64,000 nt of DNA from Tridacna crocea (lineage: Eukaryota > Mollusca > Bivalvia > Cardiida > Cardiidae), in the NCBI GenBank assembly GCA_943736015.1, contig OX031059.1, forward strand, positions 42,853,159-42,917,158. The letters run 5' to 3'. The position numbers and the translations under genes were made by a program. Positions 45,217 through 55,799 of the stretch are shown piece by piece (the first letter of the stretch is position 1; the number at the start of each line of letters is the position of its first letter). The notes under the pieces are model-generated. The model had not been told where the DNA came from, did not search any database, and saw only the letters and a program-made list of their open reading frames with translations.

Positions 45217-45410
45217 TTAACCCTTTACCACACAAATCAAAGTCTTAATGACCCTGAAAAAGAAGGCTTTCAAAAACATAGTGAGAAAAGGACAACATGT
45301 TGTCAGCCAGTACTTTTTCTCCTTTTCCAACACCTTTTCCTATCCTATCAAACAGAACATTTTGTCTCTAAAAAACTTAAATACCAAACTGAAGCTAGTG
45401 CCATCACTTA
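45217..45410 (+). mobile_element. TTAA element inside H9, right end lost
   Basis: TTTAACCCTTTACCACACAA, palindrome worn (GGACAACATGTTGTCAGCCA), fades near 45410. Confidence 0.65.
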
Positions 45411-45420
45411 AACGTGATTA

Positions 45421-45734
45421 TACCCCCCACACCCCACCCCACCACCAGCTCCTTGTCACAAAGACAGGTCTTTGTTACAGAAGAATGCAGAATGCTTTAG
45501 TACAAAAGAATTGGAAAAATGTTCAAGGGAGATAATTCCATAACAAACAGCAGCAGGATCATGAAAATAGCACATGCACAATTTCATATATATACTCTGT
45601 GTGTAAATTTGAGTTCAGTATGTGAAAAACTGTAGGAGTACTGCTCCAGATAAATTTTTGTCTACAGACTGATGGACGGGCAGACAGTCAAGGCGATTCC
45701 AGTATACCCCCCATCACTATGTTGTGGGGGGGTA
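45421..45734. mobile_element. MITE with CCCCCCACA ends and TA flanks, inside H9
   Basis: TA-CCCCCCACACC at left, TTGTGGGGGG-TA at right, with an additional internal TACCCCCCATC near the right end. The interior has a GACTGATGGACGGGCAGACA stretch. TA flanks would fit a Tc1/mariner-type target. Confidence 0.45.
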
Positions 45735-46049
45735 CAATAATGTATAAGTAGAGTTTGATAATCAAATAGTAAATAGTAAGAAACTATTGCTTTTTACAGG
45801 CTTTTAGCTTGTATTATCTTGCATAACAGTGATTATTTCCCTTGATTATCATTTCTAAATAACAGTCACTTTATCAGCCAATGTTAAACTTGTGATCTCC
45901 TGGACAGTGCCAATTTTGACTCCAGGGCTATAACATGAAGGAATTTGATAGAGGTCCATTAGATAAAGCAACATCTTAATATGGTAGCCCTGCGCCTTAT
46001 AGTTTAAGACAAGAAGGTCTTCATGGATGTTCAATGTTTTTTCAGTTTT

Positions 46050-46063
46050 GTTGCCATGGCAAC
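46050..46063. promoter_or_regulatory. X-box-like palindrome in H9
   Basis: GTTGCCATGGCAAC in the 3' segment; outer bases differ from H2 and H3. Confidence 0.4.
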
Positions 46064-46340
46064 TAGAGTTTCTGAAGGAATCAAATTCTTTCAAGAAATT
46101 CTAAAAAGGACCATGGCAGGATCATTTCTGTGAAGTTTCATCAAATTTGGATGAGTAGTCTCAGAGAAGAAGTTTGAAAGAAAAAAAAAAGATAACGCAC
46201 AGACTGACAGATGCACTAATGCACACCAGGCCATGACATAAGCCCACTGGCCGAGGCAAGTGGAGCTAAAAATAAAAGCTCATCAAAAATCAGGAAATTT
46301 GGTCAAAGTTTTTAATGACTGTACCTCTAGCCTAGCTCTG

Positions 46341-46640
46341 CAGAGCGTGGTAGCTCAATCAGTAGTGCACGGGACTTGAGAATAAGGGGTCATGAGATCA
46401 ATCCCCAGCTCAGCCAATTTCTTTCTGAGGACTGATGATGGTCATTACGACAGGATTCATTCCTCTTCCACCCCTGACCATTGTTTTGGTGATGTAGGAA
46501 AGCAGCCAGTGGCTTGGAAAGAAAATTTTGTTGACTACTGGTAAAAGAGACTCTAAGAAAGGATGGAAAGATGCACTGGCCGCTGCAATGTAACTGAATA
46601 AGGTTGAAAACAGTGTTTAATAATTTGTCTCTGGCCATTT
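46341..46640 (+). mobile_element. tRNA-derived SINE
   Basis: The head reads GAGCGTGGTAGCTCAATCAG (A box-like), then GACTTGAGAATAAGGGGTCA and a worn B box GAGATCAATCCCCAG. The body (CAATTTCTTTCTGAGGA, GTCATTACGACAGGATTCAT, GTAGGAAAGCAGCCAGTG) is shared with 55800-56010. Confidence 0.65.
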
Positions 46641-46787
46641 TAGTTACATAAATTTAATTGAATTTCACTGCAATACAGATTGAACCGATGACACAGAAAT
46701 GCAGTATAGCCCTGTATCTTTGCTAGTGGAAAATTTACAATGGACTTGAGACAGTATGGTGCACAATAAATGTCCATATAGGTCTCC

Positions 46788-47345
46788 CAATTTCATTTTG
46801 CCCATTACCATTTCGTCCAACTTTTCTTCCCATTTTGCCCTTTGCCGTCTTGTCCCTTACCCATTTTGCCCTTTTTCATTTTGCCCCAATGGCCATTGCC
46901 ACCTTGCCCAATCATCTTTTCGCCAATTCACCCTTTACCGATTCGCCCAATGCCATCTGGCCCCTTTATCATTTTGCCCCTTCATTACTTCGCCCATTGC
47001 CATTTTGCCCAGTTATCATGTCGCCCCATCAGCATTTTGGCCCTTACGTGTTGTGGCCTACACCCTGTTCCTTTACCAGAAAAATGGTGTTTTGGCGAAA
47101 TGGGAAGGGGCCTTGTGGGAAAAGGGCAAAATGGTCTTTGAGCGAAATGGGAAAGTTGAGCGAGATGGCTTCTTGGCGAAATGAAACAGTAGGCAAAAAT
47201 GAATTTGGGAAAAACGGGAAAACGGCAGGACAGATATTTGGCAAAATGGGAAAAGGTCAAAGTTGGAAAGGGTGAAAAAAGAATGGGCGAAACGGGAAAA
47301 ATTTTGGTGAGATGGGAATGGGCGAAATGGGATTGGGTGAACTGG
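46788..47345. repeat. degenerate inverted-arm minisatellite (CATTTTGCCC / GGGCGAAATG)
   Basis: The left arm (46788-47050) repeats words like CATTTTGCCC, CATTTCGTCC and CATCTTTTCGCC about every 14-17 bp. The right arm (47085-47345) repeats the complement, GGGCGAAATGGGA. Overlapping reading frames stay open on both strands because the unit lacks stops; their products are Phe/Pro/Cys/His-rich low complexity, so I call no gene. Confidence 0.7.
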
Positions 47346-47420
47346 GAATAGACCGAAAAAATCACCATGGCGTCTCATTATAGAGAGTAGAGTATCTATG
47401 GATCTGTGCCCCTTGACACC

Positions 47421-48602
47421 GGTCCGACGAATCACCGAAATACCACCGAAACACCCCAATTTTTTATTACTGTGTTATGATTACTATTGAAGTTCAACAG
47501 ATTTATCTTTTTTTGTGGAATATGACCCAAATAATGTCAATAGAGATGAAGGGCTGTTAGTTAAAATCATAATGACAAATAACAATGTATCCTTGGGGCC
47601 CGTCGTAAACAATGCACTGAGACAAGCATATGTAAGTCCACCAAAATCCCTGCTCGACGCTGTAAATATTTGTTGATTTAGGGATTAAACCTCCGCAATA
47701 TTAGGCTCTTTTTCACATAAAACACAATTAGTTAAAGTAATGATCACTATAGAGAAGATTAATGTAGAAGATTGCAGAAAAATGTCGTTAGTATACATTG
47801 ATCATTGATTCACGTGAAGAACAATCACCGAAATACTCGCGTGTCAAGCCCTGACATACCGAAATACCTGACCTTTATTACACAAAATACAAACTTGGGA
47901 GTCATCAGATGGAATTATTACCTATATTTCACTTCTTTAAATCATAAACACAAAGTATGCAAATGCGTTCCATTTGCAAACGAAGTAAATGTACCTAAAT
48001 TAGCATTGCGTGATTCATCCATCGTCACATGCTTGTCGCATTTGACATTTTCTGCTTTTTCCACTATGTTTACGGACCTATGGGGGTGAACTGCAATAAA
48101 ATCTATATTATTTAGATCGAAATCGATATTTGATTTATCGTCAGTAGACATGGAATTTAGACAGACAGGTTTACAAATTAAGGCCGGGTAACATGTGTAC
48201 CCGATTCAAAATGGCGGCCAGTTGTCTTTCTAGATCTGTTAATTTTTAATTTCATTCTCCAAATATAACGAAAGAAACCCATTTTTTCCGAGCATATTTA
48301 TGGATATAGATCTGACACATCAACCATGTAAAACAGCTACAAAGTGATACATTTTACTACGTCGTGTTTGTATTACGGCGGACAACGGACTCGTATTTCG
48401 GTGAACATCCATTATGGCAGACATCAATGGCATGTTCTTATTTTGTCATTTTGTTTTAAACTAACTACCTTTCACCAATATAAACATAAGTTCGTGTTAA
48501 AAACAAAAAAAAAACCGACATTTTCGCCCTTATATTAGTTACATGACTTAATTGTAAAAAATATGGGGTATTTTGGTGGTATTTCGGCGATTCGTCGGAC
48601 CC
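47421..48602. mobile_element. GGTCCGACGAATC-TIR element, 1.2 kb, with 9-10-bp target duplication
   Basis: TIRs of about 45 bp are shared with 16815-17304. Flanks read CCTTGACACC on the left and CCTTGACACT on the right, so a 9-10-bp duplication, as in Mutator-like elements. The interior is unique sequence without a transposase; it holds AAAATGGCGGCC near 48208 (a YY1-like promoter word) and internal CACCGAAATAC pieces at 47826. Confidence 0.65.
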
Positions 48603-48699
48603 CTTGACACTTCGCGTTCAGGCCCATTCCTACATTTTTTCAAATTATTGACGAAACACTGATCACTAATTGGATGTATATGCAAGTATTTCAGAAAAT

Positions 48700-48915
48700 A
48701 CTTTGATTTAAAGGTTTGTCCAAATCGAAAGCATTTGCAGACAAACAAAATTAACATGGTCAAAAATTTGAAATTTGTTTTGTGAAAGGTAGACAAACAT
48801 TGTGGGAAAAGGAGAACATGCTGGTTACCAGCATTTTCTTCTTTTCCTTCAATGTTTCCTACAGGCTTCTTTCTCAGGGGCGTCAAAAGTAGGGGTTGTG
48901 TGGTAATGGGTTAAA
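48700..48915 (-). mobile_element. TTAA element, left end eroded
   Basis: TTGTCCAAATCGAAAGCATT to GTGTGGTAATGGGTTAA, palindrome with few changes. Confidence 0.75.
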
Positions 48916-49251
48916 ACTAAATCGCCTCCTTTACCATATTGAACTTGTTACTGAACTGTGGAAAAGTAAGTTTACCAGAGTTTCTCCATTTCCCCTTTTG
49001 ATTTCAGAAAATGATTTTCTGGAGATTGTCAACAGGGTGAAGTCACATCCACTACACCTGTGTTAGACTTTACCTTTACTTTGTTTGGTTCCCTTCATCT
49101 ATCCTAAGCGATTCCTGTTAGCCTAGGCTTACCTGTGAGTGGTTGTTGCCTGTTCAATAAATTCTATTGTGACTGACGATATCAAAACGATGATTTTTTT
49201 TTTAATATTTTCTGTTTACTTGCATTCGATTAACACTTTTTGGGTTATCTG
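48916..49251. other. no feature recognised
   Basis: AT-rich single-copy sequence left of the conserved upstream block of paralog B. Confidence 0.5.
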
Positions 49252-49725
49252 TCGTAACAACTCTTCACCGCGTCCTACTTCGCAATTCCACCATCTCTTT
49301 ACCCCACCCACTTTACACTTTACAAAGAGTCGCGTTGATGTTTTGCAAGATAACCATAAGATTGACCCTTTCAAAAGCTTCATAATAAATACACATATTC
49401 AAGGGTAAAAAAGCATTGGCAATCTGTCCGATCACAGGGGCCTCATCAAGATTTCACTCTGTTACCTTTTCGAGAACAGCCAATGGCGAGTCCAAACAAA
49501 GATTTGGGTCACGCCTTGCTTTCATTGTTAGCTTGGATTTTGAACATAAGTTCAAGTATTTTCTCCCAAAAGATTATCGTGCTTCGTGCCATTTGACACA
49601 TATAATGATACAAAAGCATGTTAAAGATTAAACTTTACCATTAAATAATCATATTCGATTTTAACACAGTCTATCTTCACTCGAATTCATTACAAATGGC
49701 GCCTGCTACGGAAAGGGACGGAAGA
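49252..49725 (-). promoter_or_regulatory. conserved upstream block of paralog B (candidate promoter/first exon)
   Basis: Paralogous to 19424-19900. Islands are near 49262 (CTACTTCGCAATT), 49484 (AATGGCGAGTCCAAA) and 49698 (ATGGCGCCTGCTACGGAAAG). On the minus strand CGAAAAG/GTAACA at 49466/49465 is a good 5' splice-donor candidate that could join to the acceptor at 42486. The plus-strand ATGGCG frames are also partly conserved at protein level, so direction is unsettled. Confidence 0.5.
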
Positions 49726-50070
49726 TGGGTCTATTTGGTTACCGACAAGAAAAGTCGGCACGGTGTAGAATTTCAATTGATTTGGATAGGTTAAATTTAT
49801 ATGGCAGACATTTATTCTTGTATTCAAAACTCAGGCTTCACAACACATACTTTCTATATATTTTTTCACTCCTTTGTTTCAAAGGCGGCCTGTATAATTT
49901 GCTAATTCATGGCTCAAGCCATCCGCAAACTGTGTCAACTTTGAAAAGGGAAGTCAGTCGCCAGTTGCAAGTTAAAGCCAACAAGCACCGACAATAATTT
50001 TGAATCACGAAAGAAGTATTAGGAAAGTTTGTAAAGAAGGAATTTTTAGATCTTTGATTACAAGTCAAGA

Positions 50071-50358
50071 TAGTAGCCTTTTGAAAACATTGTGGGAAAA
50101 AGAGAAAATGCTGGTTCTTCCGGTCTGGAATGGTAGCCTTTTGAAAACATTGTGGGAAAAGGAGAAAATGCTGGTAACCAGCAACTATCTTCCAGTCTGG
50201 AATGGTAACCTTTTGTAACCAGCATTTTCTCCTTTTCCCACAATGTTTTCTACACTATTGTAGACAGAAATCATGTTTTCAGCAAGAGTTGAATTGTCGC
50301 CTGCAAATGCTTTCAATTTGGTCTAGTCCATAAGTTTGTCACTTTGGGAAAGGGTTAA
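50071..50358 (+). mobile_element. rearranged TTAA element with iterated left arm
   Basis: The TAGCCTTTTGAAAACATTGT segment occurs twice and a third shorter time (GGTAACCTTTTG), separated by TTCCGGTCTGGAATGG-type pieces; then one right arm and end GGGAAAGGGTTAA. Confidence 0.75.
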
Positions 50359-51294
50359 AAACCTGTTTTGATCACACACCAACAAAAGATTATAATGATA
50401 TGACATCTTTAAAAGAAATTAATACCCCGGTCACATATTCACGGAAGGCCGCCACGGAAGAGCTACGGATTCGTTCCGGCATTGTCCGTGACAACTCGTA
50501 CTAGTCTGTAGCTCTCCGTATTGCAACCGTAGTCATTCGTAGTAGTCCTTGTATATCCGTAGCGGTCCTTGACAATTTTTGAACATGCACAAAAATTTGC
50601 TACGGATCAAACGACCGTAGCGTATCCTTACTGGTCCGTATTAGACCGTACTGATACGTTCTGGTCCGTATTTCAATCGTATCAGTCCGTACTTATCCGT
50701 AGGCCCAATTTTTTTTCAGGATTTGATACGGAGAACTACGTATGAGCACGGTTACACTACGTTTCAGTTACGATATGATACGGATTTGTCACGGAAAGTC
50801 ACGGTCTTAATACGTTGTAATACGGAGAGGCAGGGATTCGCACGGTCTTTTACGGTTTACTACGTTGCAACACGACACAGTACGGAATTGTAAGGATCAC
50901 TATTGTTTGGTAGGAAAAATTCAAAATCATGTACTTCAACAAGGGTATTTTTACTCTGTCTTTGTAGAATACAACGCAATTGCGCTTTGTTGCTGAGTTC
51001 ACAATCATGAACCGTCAACAAATGATGTTTGCAATAAATTGGTGACAACTGGATATTGGTATTGCACAAAATGTCAAGGCACTGGTCCAGCAGTTTGATG
51101 ACATACGTATATGCAATAATTATATTTTCATCGTACTACTAATAATACCTTTAATTTAAGGTTACATATTTTACAAAACATTGTACGAAAATGAATAAAC
51201 ATCAGTATTATAATGTGACATTCTATCCAACCAACGATGCTAAACATGCAAGTAAAACGATCAAATAGTATACGAGTACATAAAACTGTCACCG

Positions 51295-51400
51295 TTTCTG
51301 GTGGTTCTGACAACCGCCAACGAAACGGGAGGTCACAGGTTCGAGCCCCGCCAGGAGCTTGTTCTGATATGGCTGGTTGGTGAACCGCCAGCTATTTAAA
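51295..51400 (+). mobile_element. possible tRNA-like SINE fragment
   Basis: GGTCACAGGTTCGAGCCCCG contains a good B box (GGTTCGAGCCC), but no convincing A box precedes it. It lies in the middle of the fold-back element 50425-52313. Confidence 0.3.
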
Positions 51401-51589
51401 TGTATGGTTACTGGTTGCCTGCCTGGTGCCAGGCTGGCCCTTTCGAAATTTGTGATAATAACTATAAAGACAAGCTGTTTACTTTTAAAACATAAACATT
51501 CACGATAATCAGTGTAATTGTGGAATAAACAGCAGATTTTGTGAATATAAGAGAAACGTTATTGATCAATATTTTCATTGAACCCTTTG

Positions 51590-51805
51590 CCAGTCAATCC
51601 CTTCCTTTTATGGGTCTGCAACAGACAAGTCAAGAAAACATTCTGATTCTAGGAAATCGAAAATAATGCTCAAAATGGGCAATTTCTTTATTTCCCACAA
51701 TGCTTTCTACCTTATTGTAGAACTGAAGCTCATTTGTACCAAATTTACAGTTGTTGTCTGCAGATGCTTTCAATTTCGTGGAGGCCAATTTTCGTCGACT
51801 TGTGA
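51590..51805 (+). mobile_element. worn TTAA element inside the fold-back element 50425-52313
   Basis: CAGTCAATCCCTTCC, AAGAAAACATTCTGATT, TTTCCCACAATGCTTTCTAC and TTGTCTGCAGATGCTTTCAA in order. Confidence 0.6.
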
Positions 51806-53929
51806 CGGGTTATTGATTATAATAATCAGGTAATAAAAGACAGAGAATATGTGGACTAGAGAATGGCTTTTACAAAGACCCGTCCATAGCCAGTATGAGG
51901 CTCTCATGGCCGAACTTGTTACATTTTGAAAGTGAGCAGGCCAGAACATTTGGACGGAATGCTAAATCGTGGTAGGTCCGTATCGATCCCTGACGATTCG
52001 TACTGCTACGTATCGGATCGTTCTTATCCGTACTAATCCGTACCTGTACCGTAGCAAATCGTAGTGTATCCGTACTACAATCGTCCTGATTCGTATCGCT
52101 CCGTATTAAACCGTGTCTAACCGTAACAGTCCGTATCACTCCTGGAGCTGTGACCTACATTTTGGCTGTAGATCCGTCGAACTCCGTACTCACACCGTTG
52201 TGTATCCGTATTGGAACCGTAGCGGACTACGGAATTTGTCATTTCCGTACTCATCCGTGAGCGATTAAACCGTAGCTCTTCCGTGGCGGTCTTCCGTGAA
52301 TATGTGACCGGGGCTTTAAGTACCTTGATAATAAAAGGTCGAGTTTAAAAAGTGCTCTAAAAATAAGGTGTCGATATGACCAATGTTTGCAAACATTTTT
52401 CCACCGGGGATCGAAATGACCAAAATGTGTCGAAATGACAGGGTGTCGAAATTACCGGGTGTCCAAATGACTGACTTTTTACAAATGTATTTATACCAAT
52501 CTCTCTCAATTATGCTATTTCTTTATTTTCTTTCCAACTAACACAAAGTGTTGTATTGAACAAATTTCAAATTTTTCTCACAATTCAAACTTTTATCCGA
52601 ATATATCTACAATCCGGATACTGTACAGATAATTCCCGTTCATGTTTACTGTTTTACTGTCTTTGATATAGTTCATATGCAAAGATATACACGTGTTTAC
52701 TTGAAAAAAAGAAACATGCGACTTACAACCCTTGGCACACGTAGAATCGTAAAGAAATCAAGGAAATAGTGTCATGTTTTCCGTACCAAGCTTAATTATT
52801 TGCTATTTCCGGTTTGTTCCTTTCGCATCAATTTTTGTTTGTAACACCAATTTACGTGCTTTTTCTCCTCAATTTGTTTAATTTGTTGCTACTATCGCTT
52901 ATTTTCGTCAATTTTATCTGCAATTTTGCTTGGCTTTTTTGTTCCGGGCTGGTATTTATTCCAGGGTCTTGCATGAGAATGATGAACAACTAATGGTCAA
53001 AGGGAAACAACTCGTACAAAATTTTGTAATTAGTAATGCTACAGTTGCCTCCCTTATTGAAGAGGAAAGGGCTTATTTCAAACTACTTCACGTCGTGAGT
53101 ACGTGCATACCATTGAATGGTACGCCTGCAAAACAAAGACTCCGCCCAAAACCTCGCTTTGGCTACTTCCGGAGGTGCTAAATTGCTGCGGCTAAAGTAG
53201 GGGCATGGTATGTGCAGAAGGCGGGACATGGAACCGCCTCTTCCTGTCTCTGGTCCTTATATGCCTGTGCACCTTACAAAAAATGCTAGCCAAGAGCAAG
53301 CATAAAACCAAGGACGAATAAACACGGTTACGTCTGTAGAGTCGATCCGTTCATAAGGTCAAATTGTTAATTTTAACCATTCTTAAATCAACATGCCACA
53401 AAAAAAAAAGGGTCAAACTTATTATTTTTCTTAGCAGGCGGCAGGTAGTCTCCCGTTTATTTCATGTTAATTATAACCGCCAATAGATTTATTTGAATTT
53501 GGAATTCAATGTAAGATCGCGCTACAATAAAAATGCAACATTTGGTAACAGATATCATTGAGGTAATAGATGTTCACTAAATAAAATTGATGAGTTATGA
53601 TAACCACTAAGACAACTTAACGCAAACTTACAAACAAAACTATGTTTTCATTCAATGACGATATCGACATAATATTATATCGCTAAATATGGAAGGTCAT
53701 TTTATAGCTCAAATTCAAAACATAAGTTGGCTTATCACGGTAGAAAGATAATGTTTAGTCATTAAAATTAATCCCAATGGATATCAAACCGCTCCCGTTA
53801 CAAACCCATAGAGCGCCAAATAAACAAGAGATAACTTCAGTCTAAAAAAGGCTATCCACACAAATAAATACAAATTAAGGTTTTAAAGTCGCATAAAATT
53901 GTACAGAAAGTCTGAGGAAAGTGGACGGT

Positions 53930-53979
53930 GTAGATCAAAGATCAGACTGCACGTTCTGTGCAGTCTGATCATGATCTAC
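53930..53979. repeat. GATC-rich hairpin, 50 bp
   Basis: GTAGATCAAAGATCAGACTG, then CACGTTCTGTG, then CAGTCTGATCATGATCTAC: near-perfect stem with GTTCT at the loop. Worn relatives lie at 54179-54221, 55622-55675 and 61924-61976. Confidence 0.65.
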
Positions 53980-54964
53980 AAATACTGTAAAGGCAACTTT
54001 TATTATATATGGCACTTTGAAGTTTTCGTTTTTACGCGCCTTAGACATCAAACCTCTGTCGACGATTTGAACAGTGTACCGGGAAGATCTATCTGATAAA
54101 GATTTTTACTCTACCTAAATAGGCTTAACCCTTTCGGCGCCATATAGGCGAAAGCAGAGACTTTTGCGGACGGCATAAATCAAGATCAGACTGCACAGAA
54201 CGTTCATTCTGATCTTTGATCTATGTTATCCGCTGGTGTAGTCAAACCTACACAAACAAAATCTTTGTAAGTTTCAATAGAATGTGTTTAGAGCCGTCCG
54301 CTGGAATTTGAATTTATTTATTTTGCACTGAAAGGTTTACGAAACAAGTTAATTGTGTAGACTCGGAATCAGATCGTACATTCTGTGAAGCGTCATTTTA
54401 AACTATGCCGTCTGCAAACCTCATACCTTTGCAAATGGCGATTTTCAAAGATTAAAACCCTTCTCGGTGATCCCAATCGACTTTCAAGTATAAAAATTAG
54501 GAAATAATCTTATTTAAAACTTAGATTCTAGTGTTTTGTATTAAAATCAATATCAATGACTCTCTATTGTTAAAATTAATTGAAATCTTCATCAAAAACA
54601 GATGAAAAACGTTACATGCATGTCACATTTTTCTCAGTGTTGTTTTTAGTACTTTGATCCGTCAAGCGTCCAGCAGAAATGATGAAGGGCGGATCATTAA
54701 AAGGGAGACTACTCTTGTTTTACTCTTACTCTTAGGCAGTACGAGTTTTCTCCCCTAGACCTTTTTTTTTTTAAATCCCAGCTGCGATAGTTTTGCAGTA
54801 CGAGTCTATGGGCATCATTTATTGGGTTGATTGATAAAAGATACAATTCGATATTGTAATTAAACTGTGTCTAATTGAGAAAAATGGTTATTTATCTTTT
54901 TTTTTTTGCCATAAATGAATCAAGGAAAATCAGATCTGCAGATGTAGACTACACAGTGGCTTAT

Positions 54965-55193
54965 TTAACCCTTTACCCCATAAGGCATTTCTATTGTATC
55001 TCTAATTGACCCTAAATAACAGCAATGATGAAGCTGTTTCTTATATGTATATGACACCTTTTGATAGCATAGAAAACATTGTGGCAAAAGGTGAAATTGC
55101 TCGTCACAAGCAATTTCACCTTTTGCCACAATGTTTTCCAAAGGCTCCTACAAGCAATGCGTAGAAATGAGTATCTATGGAGTAAGGGGTTAA
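54965..55193 (-). mobile_element. TTAA element, type B, with proven target duplication
   Basis: TTAA at 54965-54968 and 55190-55193 flank an element with ends CCCTTTACCCCATA and ATGGAGTAAGGGG. The central palindrome is GTGGCAAAAGGTGAAATTGC / inverse around CTCGTCACAAG. The duplicated block at 62746-62749 has a single TTAA and no element, so this copy inserted after the duplication and duplicated TTAA. No coding; likely a piggyBac-type MITE by target and CCYTT-like ends. Confidence 0.85.
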
Positions 55194-55267
55194 ATCAATG
55201 AAAATTTTTGTCAAACAGTATGCTTGTATATGACTCTTTCTTATACAATTTAATCAAATAATTCTCA

Positions 55268-55510
55268 TGCAATTTAACTCTTTACAAGACAGTCCCGATA
55301 CTAAGGGACACTGTTTAGGCTTTTGGAAAACATGAGAATCTTGAGGAAAACTGCTGGTTTCATGCTATTTTCCTTTTGCCACAATAATTTCATATCCTTC
55401 ACAAAGTCCTTCTTTTAAGAAACTTTTGATCAAACACTATCTGTAAATGTTATTAATACTAAACAGTACAGAACTTTTACAGTCTGGCAGATTTGTTTGT
55501 TTAAAATTCA
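55268..55510 (+). mobile_element. old TTAA element shared by both duplication copies
   Basis: TTTAACTCTTTACAAGACAG to CAGTCTGGCAGATTTG. The palindrome is nearly lost. Its counterpart at 62815-63068 occupies the same place in copy 2. Confidence 0.6.
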
Positions 55511-55621
55511 ACCCTTATCCTACTAAGTAACTGAGATGAAAAATTCAAACTGATAGTAAAAACCAAAATTTGGCTATTTCAAAGGTATTTTTTTCAGGAT
55601 TAGACATATCCTTATTAATCA

Positions 55622-55675
55622 GTGTAGATCAAAGATCAGACTAAATGTTCTGTGCAATCTGATCTTGATCAACAC
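55622..55675. repeat. GATC-rich hairpin, diverged copy
   Basis: GTGTAGATCAAAGATCAGAC pairs imperfectly with TCTGATCTTGATCAACAC around ATGTTCTGTG. Same family as 53930-53979. Confidence 0.5.
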
Positions 55676-55799
55676 TGTCTGCAAAAGGTCATTGAGTGGC
55701 ACTTAAGAGCCTAAGAGTTGATACTATTCAAATATTTTCAATGATATCACAGCTGCAACCTTTTCACCTACATGTATATATTTTCTCCCAGCTTTTTTT

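Larger units (their letters stand above)
45176..46272 (+). mobile_element. Helentron-like element H9 (GCTCCACT family, with inserted elements)
   Basis: 5' hairpin at 45181-45197, then TTGCTCCACTGGC. The 3' part (45880-46272) carries one core unit, GTTGCCATGGCAAC at 46050, and ends CCCACTGGCCGAGGCAAGTG then GAGCTAAAAA. The 5' half is interrupted by a TTAA element (45217-45410) and a CCCCCCACA-TIR element (45421-45734). Confidence 0.6.
50425..52313. mobile_element. fold-back element with CCGTA/TACGG-rich arms
   Basis: Outer ends are inverse copies: CCCCGGTCACATATTCACGG at left and its complement at right, continuing through CCGCCACGGAAGAGCTACGG. The left arm (50425-50905) and right arm (51960-52313) are built from dozens of degenerate 10-bp units around CCGTA or TACGG. 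TTAA lies two bases outside each end, compatible with a TTAA target. The middle holds a worn TTAA-element copy (51590-51805) and a tRNA-like B box near 51340. Confidence 0.7.
52555..55562 (+). repeat. large direct duplication, copy 1
   Basis: Colinear with 60560-63117. Strong matches: CTTTTATCCGAATATAT, ACAACTCGTACAAAATTTT (about 53009), CTTATATGCCTGTGCACCTT and GGACGAATAAACA (53257-53330), TTTGATCCGTCAAGCGTC and CTTACTCTTAGGCAGTACGA. The 52975-53345 part has a TATA-like word followed by AATAAA about 70 nt later, as in an LTR or promoter/terminator, but no TG..CA ends or reverse transcriptase. It differs from copy 2 by the TTAA element at 54969-55189. An open frame of 83 codons at 52930-53181 is not preserved in copy 2 and is not called. 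Confidence 0.75.

Noticed and set aside
46341..46420. Functional tRNA gene
   Set aside because: Stems do not pair well, the B box is worn, and it continues into a repeat body shared with another copy.
46756..47459. Overlapping long reading frames on both strands (up to about 146 codons)
   Set aside because: They arise from a stop-free degenerate repeat in inverted arms; the products are low-complexity Phe/Pro/Cys/His runs.
52930..53181. 83-codon plus-strand frame in the duplicated block
   Set aside because: The second copy has a stop and indels in the matching stretch, and no family resemblance is visible.
53240..53345. Solo LTR
   Set aside because: TATA-like and AATAAA words fit, but there are no TG/CA ends or target duplication, and the duplicated unit is far longer than this part.
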